Source: Bacteroides sp. CAG:1060 (GTDB lineage: Bacteria > Bacteroidota > Bacteroidia > Bacteroidales > UBA932). From it: a stretch of 16,823 bases of DNA. Of the stretch, positions 1-7,106 are shown one piece after another (within the stretch, counting starts at the first letter, position 1; each line of letters opens with the position of its first letter). The notes under the pieces were generated by a model. The model ran no database searches. It saw nothing but the letters and a program-made list of their open reading frames with translations, and had not been told where the DNA came from. Location of the stretch: contig HF986319.1 of assembly GCA_000432655.1 (NCBI GenBank), forward strand, positions 37,832 to 54,654, written 5' to 3'. The position numbers were made by a program, and so were the translations under genes.

Positions 1-2
1 GC

Positions 3-230
3 CCGGACAAATACGACAGCATACATGTCTATAACATTATGGAAACGCCGCCGGATTACATCTACTATGGTGAAAAGATGGATACGGTGATGCGCAAGTT
101 CGAGAAGACCGGGGCCTGGCGTTTGCCGGTAGTGGATCCGGACAGCAAGAAATATCTTGGATTCATATCCAAGTCCCGTCTGCTTATGGCCTATAGAGCC
201 GAACTTCGGGAAATCTCCCTTGAAGACTGA
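3..230 (+). CDS. CLC-type chloride channel, C-terminal CBS domain (partial, 5' end outside window)
   Basis: The open frame enters from the left edge and ends with TGA at 228-230, so only the last 75 residues are visible. They read as the second half of a CBS pair: a VYNIMETPPDYIYYGEKMD stretch, a helix with the pattern MRKFEKTGAWRLPVVD, then the closing strand and helix KYLGFISKSRLLMAYR. CBS pairs with this 'TGAWxLPVVD...GFISKS' ending are typical of the cytosolic tail of Bacteroidota CLC chloride channels, where they bind nucleotides and modulate gating. The membrane part, which would prove the family, lies outside the window, so another CBS-tailed transporter is possible. The gene runs towards the convergent tex gene, 53 bp away; I see no convincing terminator in that gap. 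Confidence 0.7.
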   Translation, partial: PDKYDSIHVYNIMETPPDYIYYGEKMDTVMRKFEKTGAWRLPVVDPDSKKYLGFISKSRLLMAYRAELREISLED

Positions 231-283
231 CGCTTCCGACAGGGGATAGCGTCCGAAATCAGGCGCACATCCCGTTGTAGCCT

Positions 284-2431
284 TTATATCTTGGATTTGC
301 CGGCCGGCCTGAGAGCGATTCTCGATCTGTCGAGATCAACGGATTCCACGATTACCGTTATGTGCTGATGCAACTTAAGGACCTTGGTGGGATCTGTGCC
401 ACGGGGACCGAGTTTGGAGACGTGTATGAGACCATTCTCATGCAGGCCTATATCTACGAACGCACCGAAATTGGTGATGTTGGTCACTATTCCGGGAAGT
501 TCCATGCCGGTCTTAAGGTCTTCTATGCTTCTGACATCCTCTGCAAACGAGAATTCTCCCGCATGTTCGCGCGGGTCGAGCCCCGGTTTGGCAAGTTCTT
601 TTATGATGTCATTGATGGTCGGGAGTCCTGCCTGATCGGTTACGAAGTCCTGAGCGTTGATGCGTGAACATAAATCCTGATTGCCGACCAGTTCTCTGGT
701 GCTGACGCCGAGTGACTTGGCCATTGCATCCACAATCCCGTAGGATTCAGGATGAACTGCCGATGCATCGAGCGGGTTCCCCTCTCCCCTTATTCTCAGG
801 AATCCGGCACACTGCTTGAACGCCTTTGCGCCTAGTCGCGGGACTTTCTTGAGATCTTCTCTGCTGCTGAATGCGCCTTCTTTGTCCCTGTATGAGACAA
901 TGCTTTCTGACAATGACGGCCCGATTCCGGCGACATACGAGAGAAGGTACGGTGAGGCAGTGTTGAGGTTGACGCCTACGGAGTTGACACAACTTTCAAC
1001 GGTATTGTCCAGTTTCTCCTTCAGCAGGCCCTGATCCACATCATGCTGATATTGACCTATGCCAAGATTCTTCGGATCTATTTTGACAAGTTCCGCCAGA
1101 GGGTCCATAAGACGCCTTCCTATGGATACGGCGCCCCGGACAGTGACGTCTTCGTCCGGAAATTCCTTTCTGGCGACTTCCGATGCGCTGTAGATGGAAG
1201 CTCCGTCTTCACTTACCGTCCAAACTTTGCATCCTTCAGGAAGCCTGATGCGCTTTATGAAATCTTCAGTCTCCCGGGATGCGGTGCCGTTTCCTATGGC
1301 GATGGCTTCTGTCTTGTATTTGCCAATCATTTCCTGCACCGCCATGATTGACTTTACCTTGTCGTTTTGTGGAGGGTGAGGATATATGATTGTATGATAC
1401 AGAAGCTTTCCTTCTGCGCTTAGACAGGCTATTTTGCATCCGTTGCGGAATCCCGGGTCTATGGCCATGGTTCTTTTCTGCCCGACCGGGACTCCGAGAA
1501 GGAGCTGCCTGAGGTTGTCCCCGAAGACGTTGATGCTTTCGATGTCGGCCCTGCTCTTGGCCTCACGTATCACCTCTGCGCTGATGGAAGGCTCGATGAG
1601 TCGTTTGAATGAGTCCTGGACGGCAAGTTTGATCTGCTCTGCAAGTTCTCCTCCAGGGAAAGCATGCGCTTTGCAGAAATCGTAGTATATCTTGTCACAA
1701 CTCCTCTGAGCGTCCGTATCTATGGATACCTTGAGGAATCCTTCGTTCTCCGCCCTCAGTATGGCAAGAAGTGTATGTGCCGGGATGCGGTCCAACGGAT
1801 ATGACTTGTCAAAGCAATTTCTGTATTTGTCCGCTTCCGGATTCTCTTTCCCGGATTTGGTGACCTTGGTGCAGAGATGTCTTTTACGGAAGATGGACCT
1901 TTGGTTCTCACGTATTGCGGCTGTTTCGCTGAGCCGCTCGGAAATGATGTCCCTTGCTCCGGCAAGAGCGGCTTCGATGTCGGAGACATCTCCCTTGACG
2001 AATTTGGAGGCATCGGATGACGGGTAGCGTGAACGTACGTTCCACATCAGGTCTGCAAGCGGCTCGAGACCGAGTTCCCTGGCGGCAGTGGCCCGTGTGC
2101 GTCTTTTCGGTCTGAAGGGAAGGTACAAATCTTCAAGTTCGGTGGAGTTTACGCAATTCTCTATCTGCTCTTTCAGGTCTTCCGTAAGGGATCCTGATTC
2201 CGAGATGGTCTTGAGAACTGTTTCTTTGCGCTTTTCCATCTCATTGAAGACGTCTATGTAGTGTTTGAGTTCTGCAACCTGGGCATCGTCCATGCCGCCG
2301 GTCTTTTCCTTCCTGTAGCGGCTGATGAAAGGTATTGTGTCGCCGTCTGCAAACATCTCGACACAATTCTCCACCTGCCAGGATTTGATGCCCATGATGT
2401 CGGCAATCCTGTCAACGTACAACTCTTTCAT
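284..2431 (-). CDS. tex: Tex-family RNA-binding protein (YqgF, HhH and S1 domains)
   Basis: This is a cytoplasmic nucleic-acid-binding protein of the Tex/Spt6-like family, thought to act in transcription or RNA handling. All parts are present in the expected order over 715 residues, close to the usual family length. The N-terminal helical region carries FISRYRKEKTGGMDD at about 35-49. The YqgF/RNase H-like domain begins at AIDPGFRNG (about 323-331). A helix-hairpin-helix region starts at VNLNTASPYLL (about 486) with GIGPSLSESIVSYR, followed by PRLGAKAFKQC. The S1 domain occupies about 641-711 (GIVTNITNFGAFVDIG, then GLIHVSKLG). The start codon shares one base with the stop of the upstream glycosyltransferase gene (TAATG), which fixes the start and implies translational coupling. 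No promoter of its own is needed. The family assignment is secure; its precise cellular role in this group is not. Confidence 0.96.
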   Translation of the reverse strand: MKELYVDRIADIMGIKSWQVENCVEMFADGDTIPFISRYRKEKTGGMDDAQVAELKHYIDVFNEMEKRKETVLKTISESGSLTEDLKEQIENCVNSTELEDLYLPFRPKRRTRATAARELGLEPLADLMWNVRSRYPSSDASKFVKGDVSDIEAALAGARDIISERLSETAAIRENQRSIFRKRHLCTKVTKSGKENPEADKYRNCFDKSYPLDRIPAHTLLAILRAENEGFLKVSIDTDAQRSCDKIYYDFCKAHAFPGGELAEQIKLAVQDSFKRLIEPSISAEVIREAKSRADIESINVFGDNLRQLLLGVPVGQKRTMAIDPGFRNGCKIACLSAEGKLLYHTIIYPHPPQNDKVKSIMAVQEMIGKYKTEAIAIGNGTASRETEDFIKRIRLPEGCKVWTVSEDGASIYSASEVARKEFPDEDVTVRGAVSIGRRLMDPLAELVKIDPKNLGIGQYQHDVDQGLLKEKLDNTVESCVNSVGVNLNTASPYLLSYVAGIGPSLSESIVSYRDKEGAFSSREDLKKVPRLGAKAFKQCAGFLRIRGEGNPLDASAVHPESYGIVDAMAKSLGVSTRELVGNQDLCSRINAQDFVTDQAGLPTINDIIKELAKPGLDPREHAGEFSFAEDVRSIEDLKTGMELPGIVTNITNFGAFVDIGLHENGLIHVSKLGPRGTDPTKVLKLHQHITVIVESVDLDRSRIALRPAGKSKI

Positions 2432-3159
2432 TATTTGCCTGCTTTTTTGAACTTGCGGAACCTGAGAGCGAGAACGCCCCAGAAGGCTTCTCCGAAAATG
2501 CTTCCTGACATCTTGGAAGTCCCTTCCTTGCGGTTGACGAATACGACCGGCACTTCGGCAATCTTGAAGCCAAGTTTGTGGGCGGTGTATTTGAGTTCTA
2601 TCTGGAATCCGTAGCCCTTCATCCTGACGGCATCCAGATCTATGGTCTCAAGAACTTTGCGAGAGTAGCAGACAAATCCTGCCGTGCTGTCAAATATTCT
2701 GAATCCAAGGACCGTGCGTACATAGATGGAAGCACAATAGGAAATCATGATTCTTCCCATAGGCCAGTTTACCACATTGATTCCGTCGCAGTAACGGGAG
2801 CCTACAGACATGTCCGCGCCACCTTCGACGCAGGCTGCAAGCAGTCTTGGCAGATCGGCCGGATTGTGTGAGAAGTCGGCGTCCATCTCGAAAATATAGT
2901 CATAATCATGCTCCAGGGCCCACTTGAATCCGGCGACATACGCCGTGCCAAGGCCGAGCTTTCCGCTTCTTTCTATGAGGAAAATCCTGTCCGGACATTG
3001 CTTCTGGATAGAGCGGACCGCGTCTGCGGTGCCGTCCGGCGAACCGTCGTCGATTACCAGTATATGATAGTCGCCCTCAATGTCAGACACCGCGGCAATT
3101 ATCTTCCCAATGTTTTCAATTTCATTGTAGGTAGGGATTATTACGAGTTTTTTCTCCAT
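2431..3159 (-). CDS. Polyprenol-phosphate mannosyltransferase-like GT2 glycosyltransferase (DPM1 type)
   Basis: The 242-residue protein is a compact GT2 enzyme of the dolichol/polyprenol-phosphate mannose synthase type. Such enzymes transfer a sugar from a nucleotide donor to a membrane polyprenyl phosphate at the cytoplasmic face. Visible motifs are VIIPTYNE (6-13), the donor-binding VIDDGSPDGT (35-44), the metal-binding DAD (93-95, in EMDADFSHNP), and the C-terminal GYGFQIELKYTAHKLGFKI...EVPVVFVNRKEGTSKM block characteristic of DPM1. There is no C-terminal membrane domain, so this is the short soluble form. Its stop overlaps the tex start by one base (TAATG), so the two genes are cotranscribed. 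A TAnnTTTG box on the same strand lies upstream at 3182-3189. The sugar and the acceptor cannot be told from sequence; a glucosyl or GlcNAc donor is possible. Confidence 0.9.
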   Translation of the reverse strand: MEKKLVIIPTYNEIENIGKIIAAVSDIEGDYHILVIDDGSPDGTADAVRSIQKQCPDRIFLIERSGKLGLGTAYVAGFKWALEHDYDYIFEMDADFSHNPADLPRLLAACVEGGADMSVGSRYCDGINVVNWPMGRIMISYCASIYVRTVLGFRIFDSTAGFVCYSRKVLETIDLDAVRMKGYGFQIELKYTAHKLGFKIAEVPVVFVNRKEGTSKMSGSIFGEAFWGVLALRFRKFKKAGK

Positions 3160-3181
3160 ACGGAAAGCATTTATGTGGATA

Positions 3182-3189
3182 CAAATTTA
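3182..3189 (-). promoter_or_regulatory. Predicted -7 box for the DPM1-like GT2/tex unit
   Basis: On the minus strand this reads TAAATTTG, matching the Bacteroidota TAnnTTTG consensus. The predicted transcription start is near 3178, giving a leader of about 19 nt to the ATG at 3159. I see no TTTG at the proper -33 distance. It faces the plus-strand box at 3202-3209 with 12 bp between them. Confidence 0.6.
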
Positions 3190-3201
3190 GTATTTTTTGT
3201 T

Positions 3202-3209
3202 TAAGTTTG
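3202..3209 (+). promoter_or_regulatory. Predicted -7 box for the GT2 gene at 3217
   Basis: TAAGTTTG matches the Bacteroidota TAnnTTTG consensus. The box ends only 7 bp before the ATG at 3217, so the mRNA would have a leader of about 4 nt, or about 10 nt if the in-frame ATG at 3223 is used. No clear -33 TTTG lies 19-21 bp upstream. Confidence 0.55.
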
Positions 3210-3216
3210 CACTATT

Positions 3217-4545
3217 ATGAAAATGGTAGAGAGATTTGACGTATGCGCCCGTACTTCTACGAAACGTCTTCGTGAGATAGCTTGCGCGTGTGATTCTGAA
3301 TATTTGTTGTTGTACACCGGAGAGGGAGAGCTGCGGTGGGTGGATTTCGGTTTGGAAAGGATGGTTTCCGTGGCCCGGGATACGGATGCGGCGATGGTTT
3401 ATTCCGACCGTTTTGTGTACAAGGACGGAAATGTGGAGCCGGCCCCGGTTATTGACTGGCAGGATGGCGCGTTGAGGGATGATTTTGATTTTGGCGGCGT
3501 GCAGTTGTACCGGACATCCGTTTTTAAGGATGTTGTGAGGGAGATGGACGCTGAATATGAGTTTGCGGCGATGTATGATCTGCGGCTTCGGGTGAGCAGA
3601 ATCTGCGCCCCGCTGCACATAGGGGAATTTCTGTACTATGAGCTGGAGAAGGATTTGAGGGCTTCCGGAGAGAAGTTGTTTGACTATGTGAATCCTCGCA
3701 ACCGGGAGGTGCAGATAGAGATGGAAAAGGTCTGCACTGCGCATTTGAAGGCAGTCGGAGGCTATCTTGAGCCTCATTTCAAGGATGTTGACCTAAGTGA
3801 CGGGGGAGAGTTCGAATATGAAGCGTCGGTGGTGATTCCGTGCCGGAACAGGGTGCGCACGATAGGGGACGCCATTCGTTCTGCGTTGTCACAGAAGACG
3901 GATTTCAGATACAATGTGATAGTGGTGGATGACAATTCCACTGACGGAACGGTGGATGTGATACGCGGGTTTGATGACAAGCGGCTTATTTATATCGCGC
4001 AGGATGACAGCTATCATGCCATAGGAGGCAATTGGAACGCTGCCGTGCATCATCCCAAGTGCGGACGGTTTGCTCTGCAGCTTGACTCGGATGACATGTA
4101 TTCCGATGAGAATACGGTGCAGAGATTTGTGGACGCATTCCGTAAGGAGAACTGCGCCATGGTGATAGGAACCTATCAGATTACGGATATAGACCTTCGG
4201 CCGCTTCCTCCCGGGGTAATCGACCATCGCGAATGGACAGAAGATAACGGACGCAACAATGCGCTGCGAATCAATGGCTTAGGCGCTCCTCGCGGCTTCT
4301 GGACACCTCTTTTGCGCACCATCAATTTTCCGACCGTGAAGTACGGGGAGGATTATGCCGTGGCTCTTCGTATTTCAAGAGAGTACCGTATAGGGCGAAT
4401 TTACGAGGTGATGTACGACTGCCGTCGCTGGGAAGATAACTCCGATGCGGCGCTTGACGTTCAGAAGGTCAATGCCAACAATCATTACAAGGACAGCCTG
4501 CGTACCTGGGAACTCCGCGCCCGTCAGGCAATGAACCGGAAGTGA
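3217..4545 (+). CDS. Two-part GT2 glycosyltransferase, Bacteroidota-type
   Basis: The protein has 442 residues. The C-terminal half is a regular GT2 domain: [13 protein letters not shown] from about 202, [10 protein letters not shown] at about 236-245, and a metal-binding LDSDD at about 289-293. After this comes the conserved stretch [21 protein letters not shown], whose core [15 protein letters not shown] remember from a protein widespread in Bacteroidota. The first 180 or so residues look like the back part of a second, degenerate GT2 fold: [25 protein letters not shown], then YDLRLRVSR. They have no nucleotide-binding DDxS motif, so this half is probably structural or acceptor-binding. No signal peptide or membrane helix is seen, so the enzyme should act in the cytoplasm. 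It is divergent from the DPM1-like gene and convergent with the thioesterase, 13 bp away. An alternative start at 3223 would remove only two residues. The substrate is unknown. Confidence 0.85.
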   Translation: MKMVERFDVCARTSTKRLREIACACDSEYLLLYTGEGELRWVDFGLERMVSVARDTDAAMVYSDRFVYKDGNVEPAPVIDWQDGALRDDFDFGGVQLYRTSVFKDVVREMDAEYEFAAMYDLRLRVSRICAPLHIGEFLYYELEKDLRASGEKLFDYVNPRNREVQIEMEKVCTAHLKAVGGYLEPHFKDVDLSDGGEFEYEASVVIPCRNRVRTIGDAIRSALSQKTDFRYNVIVVDDNSTDGTVDVIRGFDDKRLIYIAQDDSYHAIGGNWNAAVHHPKCGRFALQLDSDDMYSDENTVQRFVDAFRKENCAMVIGTYQITDIDLRPLPPGVIDHREWTEDNGRNNALRINGLGAPRGFWTPLLRTINFPTVKYGEDYAVALRISREYRIGRIYEVMYDCRRWEDNSDAALDVQKVNANNHYKDSLRTWELRARQAMNRK

Positions 4546-4558
4546 CGAGCCGCTTGTT

Positions 4559-4957
4559 CTAGTCCATTTCGCGGAGTTTGCGGCATAGTTCGGGGAATCT
4601 CTCGTCGAGTACGGCGGGTTTCCCTTTATCGAAGAAGCAGTGGGTGGTGATGCCTTTGCATACCAGTGCCCCGTTTACTGTCATCCGGTAATTGAATTTC
4701 ATTTTCAGCGCCGAGATGTCTTCGAGTCCCACGTTTATGACTATTTCATCGCGGAAAGTGGTGGTTTTCTTATATTCGCACTCCACGCTGACAACGGGGG
4801 AACTTATCCCTTCGGCCTCCATCCTGTCGAAGCCGTAATCGAGCTTTTCAAGCAACTCTATGCGGGCTTCTTCCATATACCTTATATAATTGGAATGATG
4901 GGTGATGCCCATCCTGTCGCATTCGTAGTAATTGACCTTTCTTCTGTAGATTTCCAT
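4559..4957 (-). CDS. Acyl-CoA thioesterase, 4HBT hotdog fold (YbgC/FadM-like)
   Basis: This is a small single-domain hotdog protein that should hydrolyse acyl-CoA or acyl-ACP thioesters in the cytoplasm. The signature is NYYECDRMGITHHSNYIRYMEEARIE, quoted here in two parts: the YYECDRMG segment with the catalytic-type Asp, and HHSNYIRYMEEARIE on the long helix. The rest (SVECEYKKTTTFRDEI, then the MKFNYRM and GITTHCFFD strands) follows the family closely. The open frame extends to an ATG at 4978. I chose the ATG at 4957 (132 residues, beginning MEIYRRKV) because a perfect TATCTTTG box on this strand at 4980-4987 would put the transcription start near 4976, downstream of the first ATG. The protein also starts as family members usually do. 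The physiological substrate is unknown. It is not in an operon with its neighbours. Confidence 0.9.
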   Translation of the reverse strand: MEIYRRKVNYYECDRMGITHHSNYIRYMEEARIELLEKLDYGFDRMEAEGISSPVVSVECEYKKTTTFRDEIVINVGLEDISALKMKFNYRMTVNGALVCKGITTHCFFDKGKPAVLDERFPELCRKLREMD

Positions 4958-4979
4958 TGAAATTGTTTCTAAAACCACG

Positions 4980-4987
4980 CAAAGATA
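4980..4987 (-). promoter_or_regulatory. Predicted -7 box for the thioesterase gene
   Basis: On the minus strand this reads TATCTTTG, a perfect and common form of the Bacteroidota TAnnTTTG element. The transcription start predicted from it is near 4976. This makes the upstream in-frame ATG at 4978 unusable and leaves a leader of about 19 nt before the ATG at 4957. No TTTG is seen at the right -33 spacing. Confidence 0.65.
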
Positions 4988-5023
4988 TGAAAAGATTCAT
5001 AGACTTGTGGGGTAGGGAAATGT

Positions 5024-5060
5024 CAAATATTTGAAAAAAATTTGCGCGTACGGAAATTTG
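5024..5060. repeat. AT-rich palindrome and repeated AAATTTG upstream of the ABC operon promoter
   Basis: A perfect 10-bp palindrome, CAAATATTTG, occupies 5024-5033. It is followed by a seven-A tract (5034-5040) and two direct copies of AAATTTG (5038-5044 and 5054-5060, a 16-bp period). The first copy contains the -33 TTTG of the operon promoter. The A-tract sits where an UP-like element would be. A regulator site is possible but AT-rich composition may explain it. Confidence 0.4.
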
Positions 5061-5071
5061 TCGTATCTTTG
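5041..5071 (+). promoter_or_regulatory. Promoter of the ABC/GntR/GIN operon (TTTG-N19-TATCTTTG)
   Basis: A -33 TTTG at 5041-5044 and a -7 TATCTTTG at 5064-5071 are separated by 19 bp, a textbook Bacteroidota primary-sigma promoter. The predicted transcription start is near 5075, giving a leader of about 30 nt before the ATG at 5105. This is the best-formed promoter in the window. Confidence 0.8.
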
Positions 5072-5072
5072 C

Positions 5073-5100
5073 AGTGTGCTAATAAACTATTACACTATTA
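5073..5100 (+). promoter_or_regulatory. Candidate operator for the YtrA-type GntR regulator
   Basis: The initial transcribed region carries two direct copies of ACTATTA (5086-5092 and 5094-5100) separated by one C. It also has an imperfect inverted repeat: AGTGT at 5073-5077 against ACACT at 5092-5096, with TAATA (5080-5084) facing TATTA (5088-5092). Its place directly over and after the predicted start, in an operon that encodes its own GntR-family repressor, suits autoregulation. The assignment to that regulator is inference. Confidence 0.45.
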
Positions 5101-5104
5101 AGAT

Positions 5105-5935
5105 ATGATAAAAGTCAATAATCTTGCATTCAGCTACGGCAAGGACCAGGTGCTGAAAAATATCAATCTTACTCTCGAGGACGGTAAGATTTATGGTCTT
5201 CTTGGGGAGAATGGTGTGGGCAAGACCACGCTGTTGACTCTTCTTTGCGGTCTCAAGAAGACGCAGGTCGGCTCTATTGATGCGGATGGCGCAAATCCTT
5301 ATGACAGAGAGCCTTCTCTTCTTGAGCAGATGTTCTACCTTCCGGATGATGTGGCGCCAATATATGACAAGGCTTATGCCTGGGCCAAGTCCAGAGGAAA
5401 GTTCTGGTCAAATTTCTCGCTTGACAAGTTCGTGGAGATAATGGATGGTTTTGAGAATGACGTGAATCAGAAGCTCAGTGCGATGTCCACAGGTCAGTTG
5501 AAGAAAACCTATATTTCATTTGCCCTGGCCTGCTCCACCAAGTATCTTTTCCTTGACGAGCCTACCAACGGACTCGACATTCCGTCCAACTCCCAGTTCC
5601 GGTCGTCCATTCTCAAGTACACTTCGGAAGATTCCACAATAGTGATTTCTACTCACCAGGTGCGGGACCTTGAGAATGTGATAGACCCTATCATCATACT
5701 TGACCGTCAGGATGTGCTTCTCAACGCTTCTCTCGAAGAGGTTTCCCGCAAACTGTTTTTTGACTATGGTACCGAACTTCACCAGGAGAGTCTATATTCC
5801 GAGCAACTGCCGGGAGGGTTCATTCAAGTGTATCCCAATGTCCGGAACCAGGACAGCAAGGTCAACATTGAAGCGCTGTTCAATGCGGTCCACAAGAATA
5901 AAGAACTGATTAAAGGAATGTTTACAAGCAAATAA
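5105..5935 (+). CDS. ABC transporter ATP-binding protein
   Basis: This 276-residue cytoplasmic ATPase should power the membrane protein encoded next. Motifs appear in order: Walker A GENGVGKT (34-41), a degenerate ABC signature MSTGQ (127-131, in place of LSGGQ), Walker B YLFLDEP (147-153) followed by TNGLD, and the switch histidine in STHQ (His184). The domain lengths fit a single-NBD exporter-type subunit of the kind paired with YtrA-family regulators, known in Firmicutes for cell-envelope antibiotic responses. The last 60 or so residues, beyond the core NBD, have no motif I recognise. The gene is first in the operon, about 30 nt from the predicted transcription start, and ends 11 bp before the permease gene. 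The transported substrate is unknown. Confidence 0.92.
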   Translation: MIKVNNLAFSYGKDQVLKNINLTLEDGKIYGLLGENGVGKTTLLTLLCGLKKTQVGSIDADGANPYDREPSLLEQMFYLPDDVAPIYDKAYAWAKSRGKFWSNFSLDKFVEIMDGFENDVNQKLSAMSTGQLKKTYISFALACSTKYLFLDEPTNGLDIPSNSQFRSSILKYTSEDSTIVISTHQVRDLENVIDPIIILDRQDVLLNASLEEVSRKLFFDYGTELHQESLYSEQLPGGFIQVYPNVRNQDSKVNIEALFNAVHKNKELIKGMFTSK

Positions 5936-5946
5936 GGGATAATACT

Positions 5947-6750
5947 ATGAACAATATATTCAATATCAAGCGGTTTTCTACGTATTTCATGTATGATCTC
6001 CGCAATGCCAAAAACAATTACGGTCTTTCCATGGTTGTAGTGGGACTCGTACCGGTCATAATGTTTGCATTCTACCAGATAATTGCGTGGATGTCCAGTG
6101 CGAACAATTATGTATTAGGATCTCCTGTCAGGGTAATGTCTTTTTTGATAGCCTGCTGCATAGTGCTGCTTTCTTCCCCTGTCAAACTCTACGGACGGAT
6201 TACCGAGAGGCGCTATGGCTCCGACTGGCTTATGATACCTGCATCGACATTTGAGAAGTGGTTGTCCATGATGCTTATTACAGCCATTGTGATTCCGGTA
6301 GTGATGACAGTGTTTCTTATGGCGAGTGATACGGCTCTGTCGCTGCTGTTCCCGTATGCGTATGGAGAGACTATTTTTTCCATTCTTGACGGCGTGAATA
6401 TTTTTGACATTGAGTGCGGCCCTCAGTTGAGCATTAATCTGGGCTATCCGCTCATAGTGTCGTGGATTTGCAATGCACTTGCTTTTACCCTCGGTGCGAT
6501 ATTCTTCAAACGGGCCAAGATTGCCAAGACCATTCTTGCCTGTATGGCAATCGGGGTAGTATCCAGCAGTGTTTTCTTCTCGTTTATCAACGCCGACAGC
6601 TTTGAGCTTTTTATCGACGAGGTGGAAATTAGCGGAGATCCGGGACGTGCAGTCAGTATTCTGAACAATTGGGTCAACATTACCATGATTCTTGAACTGG
6701 TAGTTCTCTCGGTCGCTATATTCTTTAGACTCAGAACTATAAAACATTAG
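5947..6750 (+). CDS. ABC transporter permease, about six transmembrane helices
   Basis: The 267-residue protein is an integral membrane protein with about six hydrophobic segments. They lie near residues 25-50 (LSMVVVGLVPVIMFAFYQII), 58-78 (VMSFLIACCIVLLSS), 98-130 (MMLITAIVIPVVMTVFLMAS), 168-190 (PLIVSWICNALAFTLGAIFF), 195-218 (TILACMAIGVVSSSVFFSFI) and 238-262. The loop ERRYGSDWLMIPASTFEKWLS between helices 2 and 3 resembles a segment common in uncharacterised Bacteroidota ABC permeases (MLPAS..EK). No large extracellular domain or catalytic motif is seen. It is encoded between the ATPase (11 bp) and the GntR gene (4 bp), so the two transporter subunits and the regulator are surely cotranscribed. 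The substrate and direction are unknown; export or membrane sensing is likeliest from the operon type. Confidence 0.85.
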   Translation: MNNIFNIKRFSTYFMYDLRNAKNNYGLSMVVVGLVPVIMFAFYQIIAWMSSANNYVLGSPVRVMSFLIACCIVLLSSPVKLYGRITERRYGSDWLMIPASTFEKWLSMMLITAIVIPVVMTVFLMASDTALSLLFPYAYGETIFSILDGVNIFDIECGPQLSINLGYPLIVSWICNALAFTLGAIFFKRAKIAKTILACMAIGVVSSSVFFSFINADSFELFIDEVEISGDPGRAVSILNNWVNITMILELVVLSVAIFFRLRTIKH

Positions 6751-6754
6751 AGTT

Positions 6755-7096
6755 ATGATGGAGTTCGACAATAATAAGCCTATCTACATACAGATAGCGG
6801 ACAATATCTGCGAGAGAGTTCTCTCCGGAGAATTCAAGCCGGGGGATCGAATACCTTCGGTACGTGAATGGGGCGCAAGGATAGGAGTGAATCCTAATAC
6901 CGTGGCGCGTTCGTATGAAGTCCTTTCCAATCGCAATGTGATATCCAACCAAAGGGGAATAGGCTTCTTTGTGGCAGGCGATGCACTGGATGTCATTCGG
7001 AACTCGGAGAGGAAAGAATTCATGGAGGAGGAAGTTCCGGCATTCAAGCGCAGAGCCTTGCTTTTAGGAATTGATATAAAAGATTTGTTGATATAA
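6755..7096 (+). CDS. GntR-family transcriptional regulator, YtrA subfamily
   Basis: At 113 residues this is a typical YtrA-type regulator: a winged helix-turn-helix followed by a short helical tail, without the large effector domain of other GntR proteins. The N-terminal pattern NKPIYIQIADNICERVLSGE (8-27) leads into GDRIPSVREWGARIGVNPNTVARSYEVL (helix-turn-helix, about 30-57, recognition helix PNTVARSYEVL). The wing NQRGIGFFV follows. The tail is acidic then basic, with EFMEEEVPAFKRRALLLGI. Such proteins usually repress an ABC transporter operon that includes their own gene; the ACTATTA repeats at 5086-5100 are a possible site. The gene is third in the operon. Two consecutive ATGs make the start uncertain by one residue. 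What signal it senses, if any, cannot be seen. Confidence 0.93.
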   Translation: MMEFDNNKPIYIQIADNICERVLSGEFKPGDRIPSVREWGARIGVNPNTVARSYEVLSNRNVISNQRGIGFFVAGDALDVIRNSERKEFMEEEVPAFKRRALLLGIDIKDLLI

Positions 7097-7106
7097 TTTT
7101 AGATAT

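Noticed and set aside
231..283. Possible terminator between the chloride channel and tex genes (GGGAT/ATCCC)
   Set aside because: The arms are 5 bp with a 20-nt loop and there is no U-rich tail; it is within what chance gives.
362..2027. Several plus-strand and alternative-frame open frames of 60-117 codons across the tex gene
   Set aside because: They lie antisense to or inside a full-length, motif-complete Tex protein and show no domain or signal of their own; they are shadows of its codon usage.
3187..3777. A 196-codon minus-strand open frame opposite the GT2 gene
   Set aside because: Its composition (many His, Pro, Ile and Arg, no motif) is that of an antisense frame, while the plus strand encodes a recognisable protein throughout.
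6115..6771. A 218-codon minus-strand open frame opposite the permease gene
   Set aside because: It runs antisense through the permease and into the GntR start, is rich in basic and His residues, and lacks motifs; the plus-strand operon explains the DNA.
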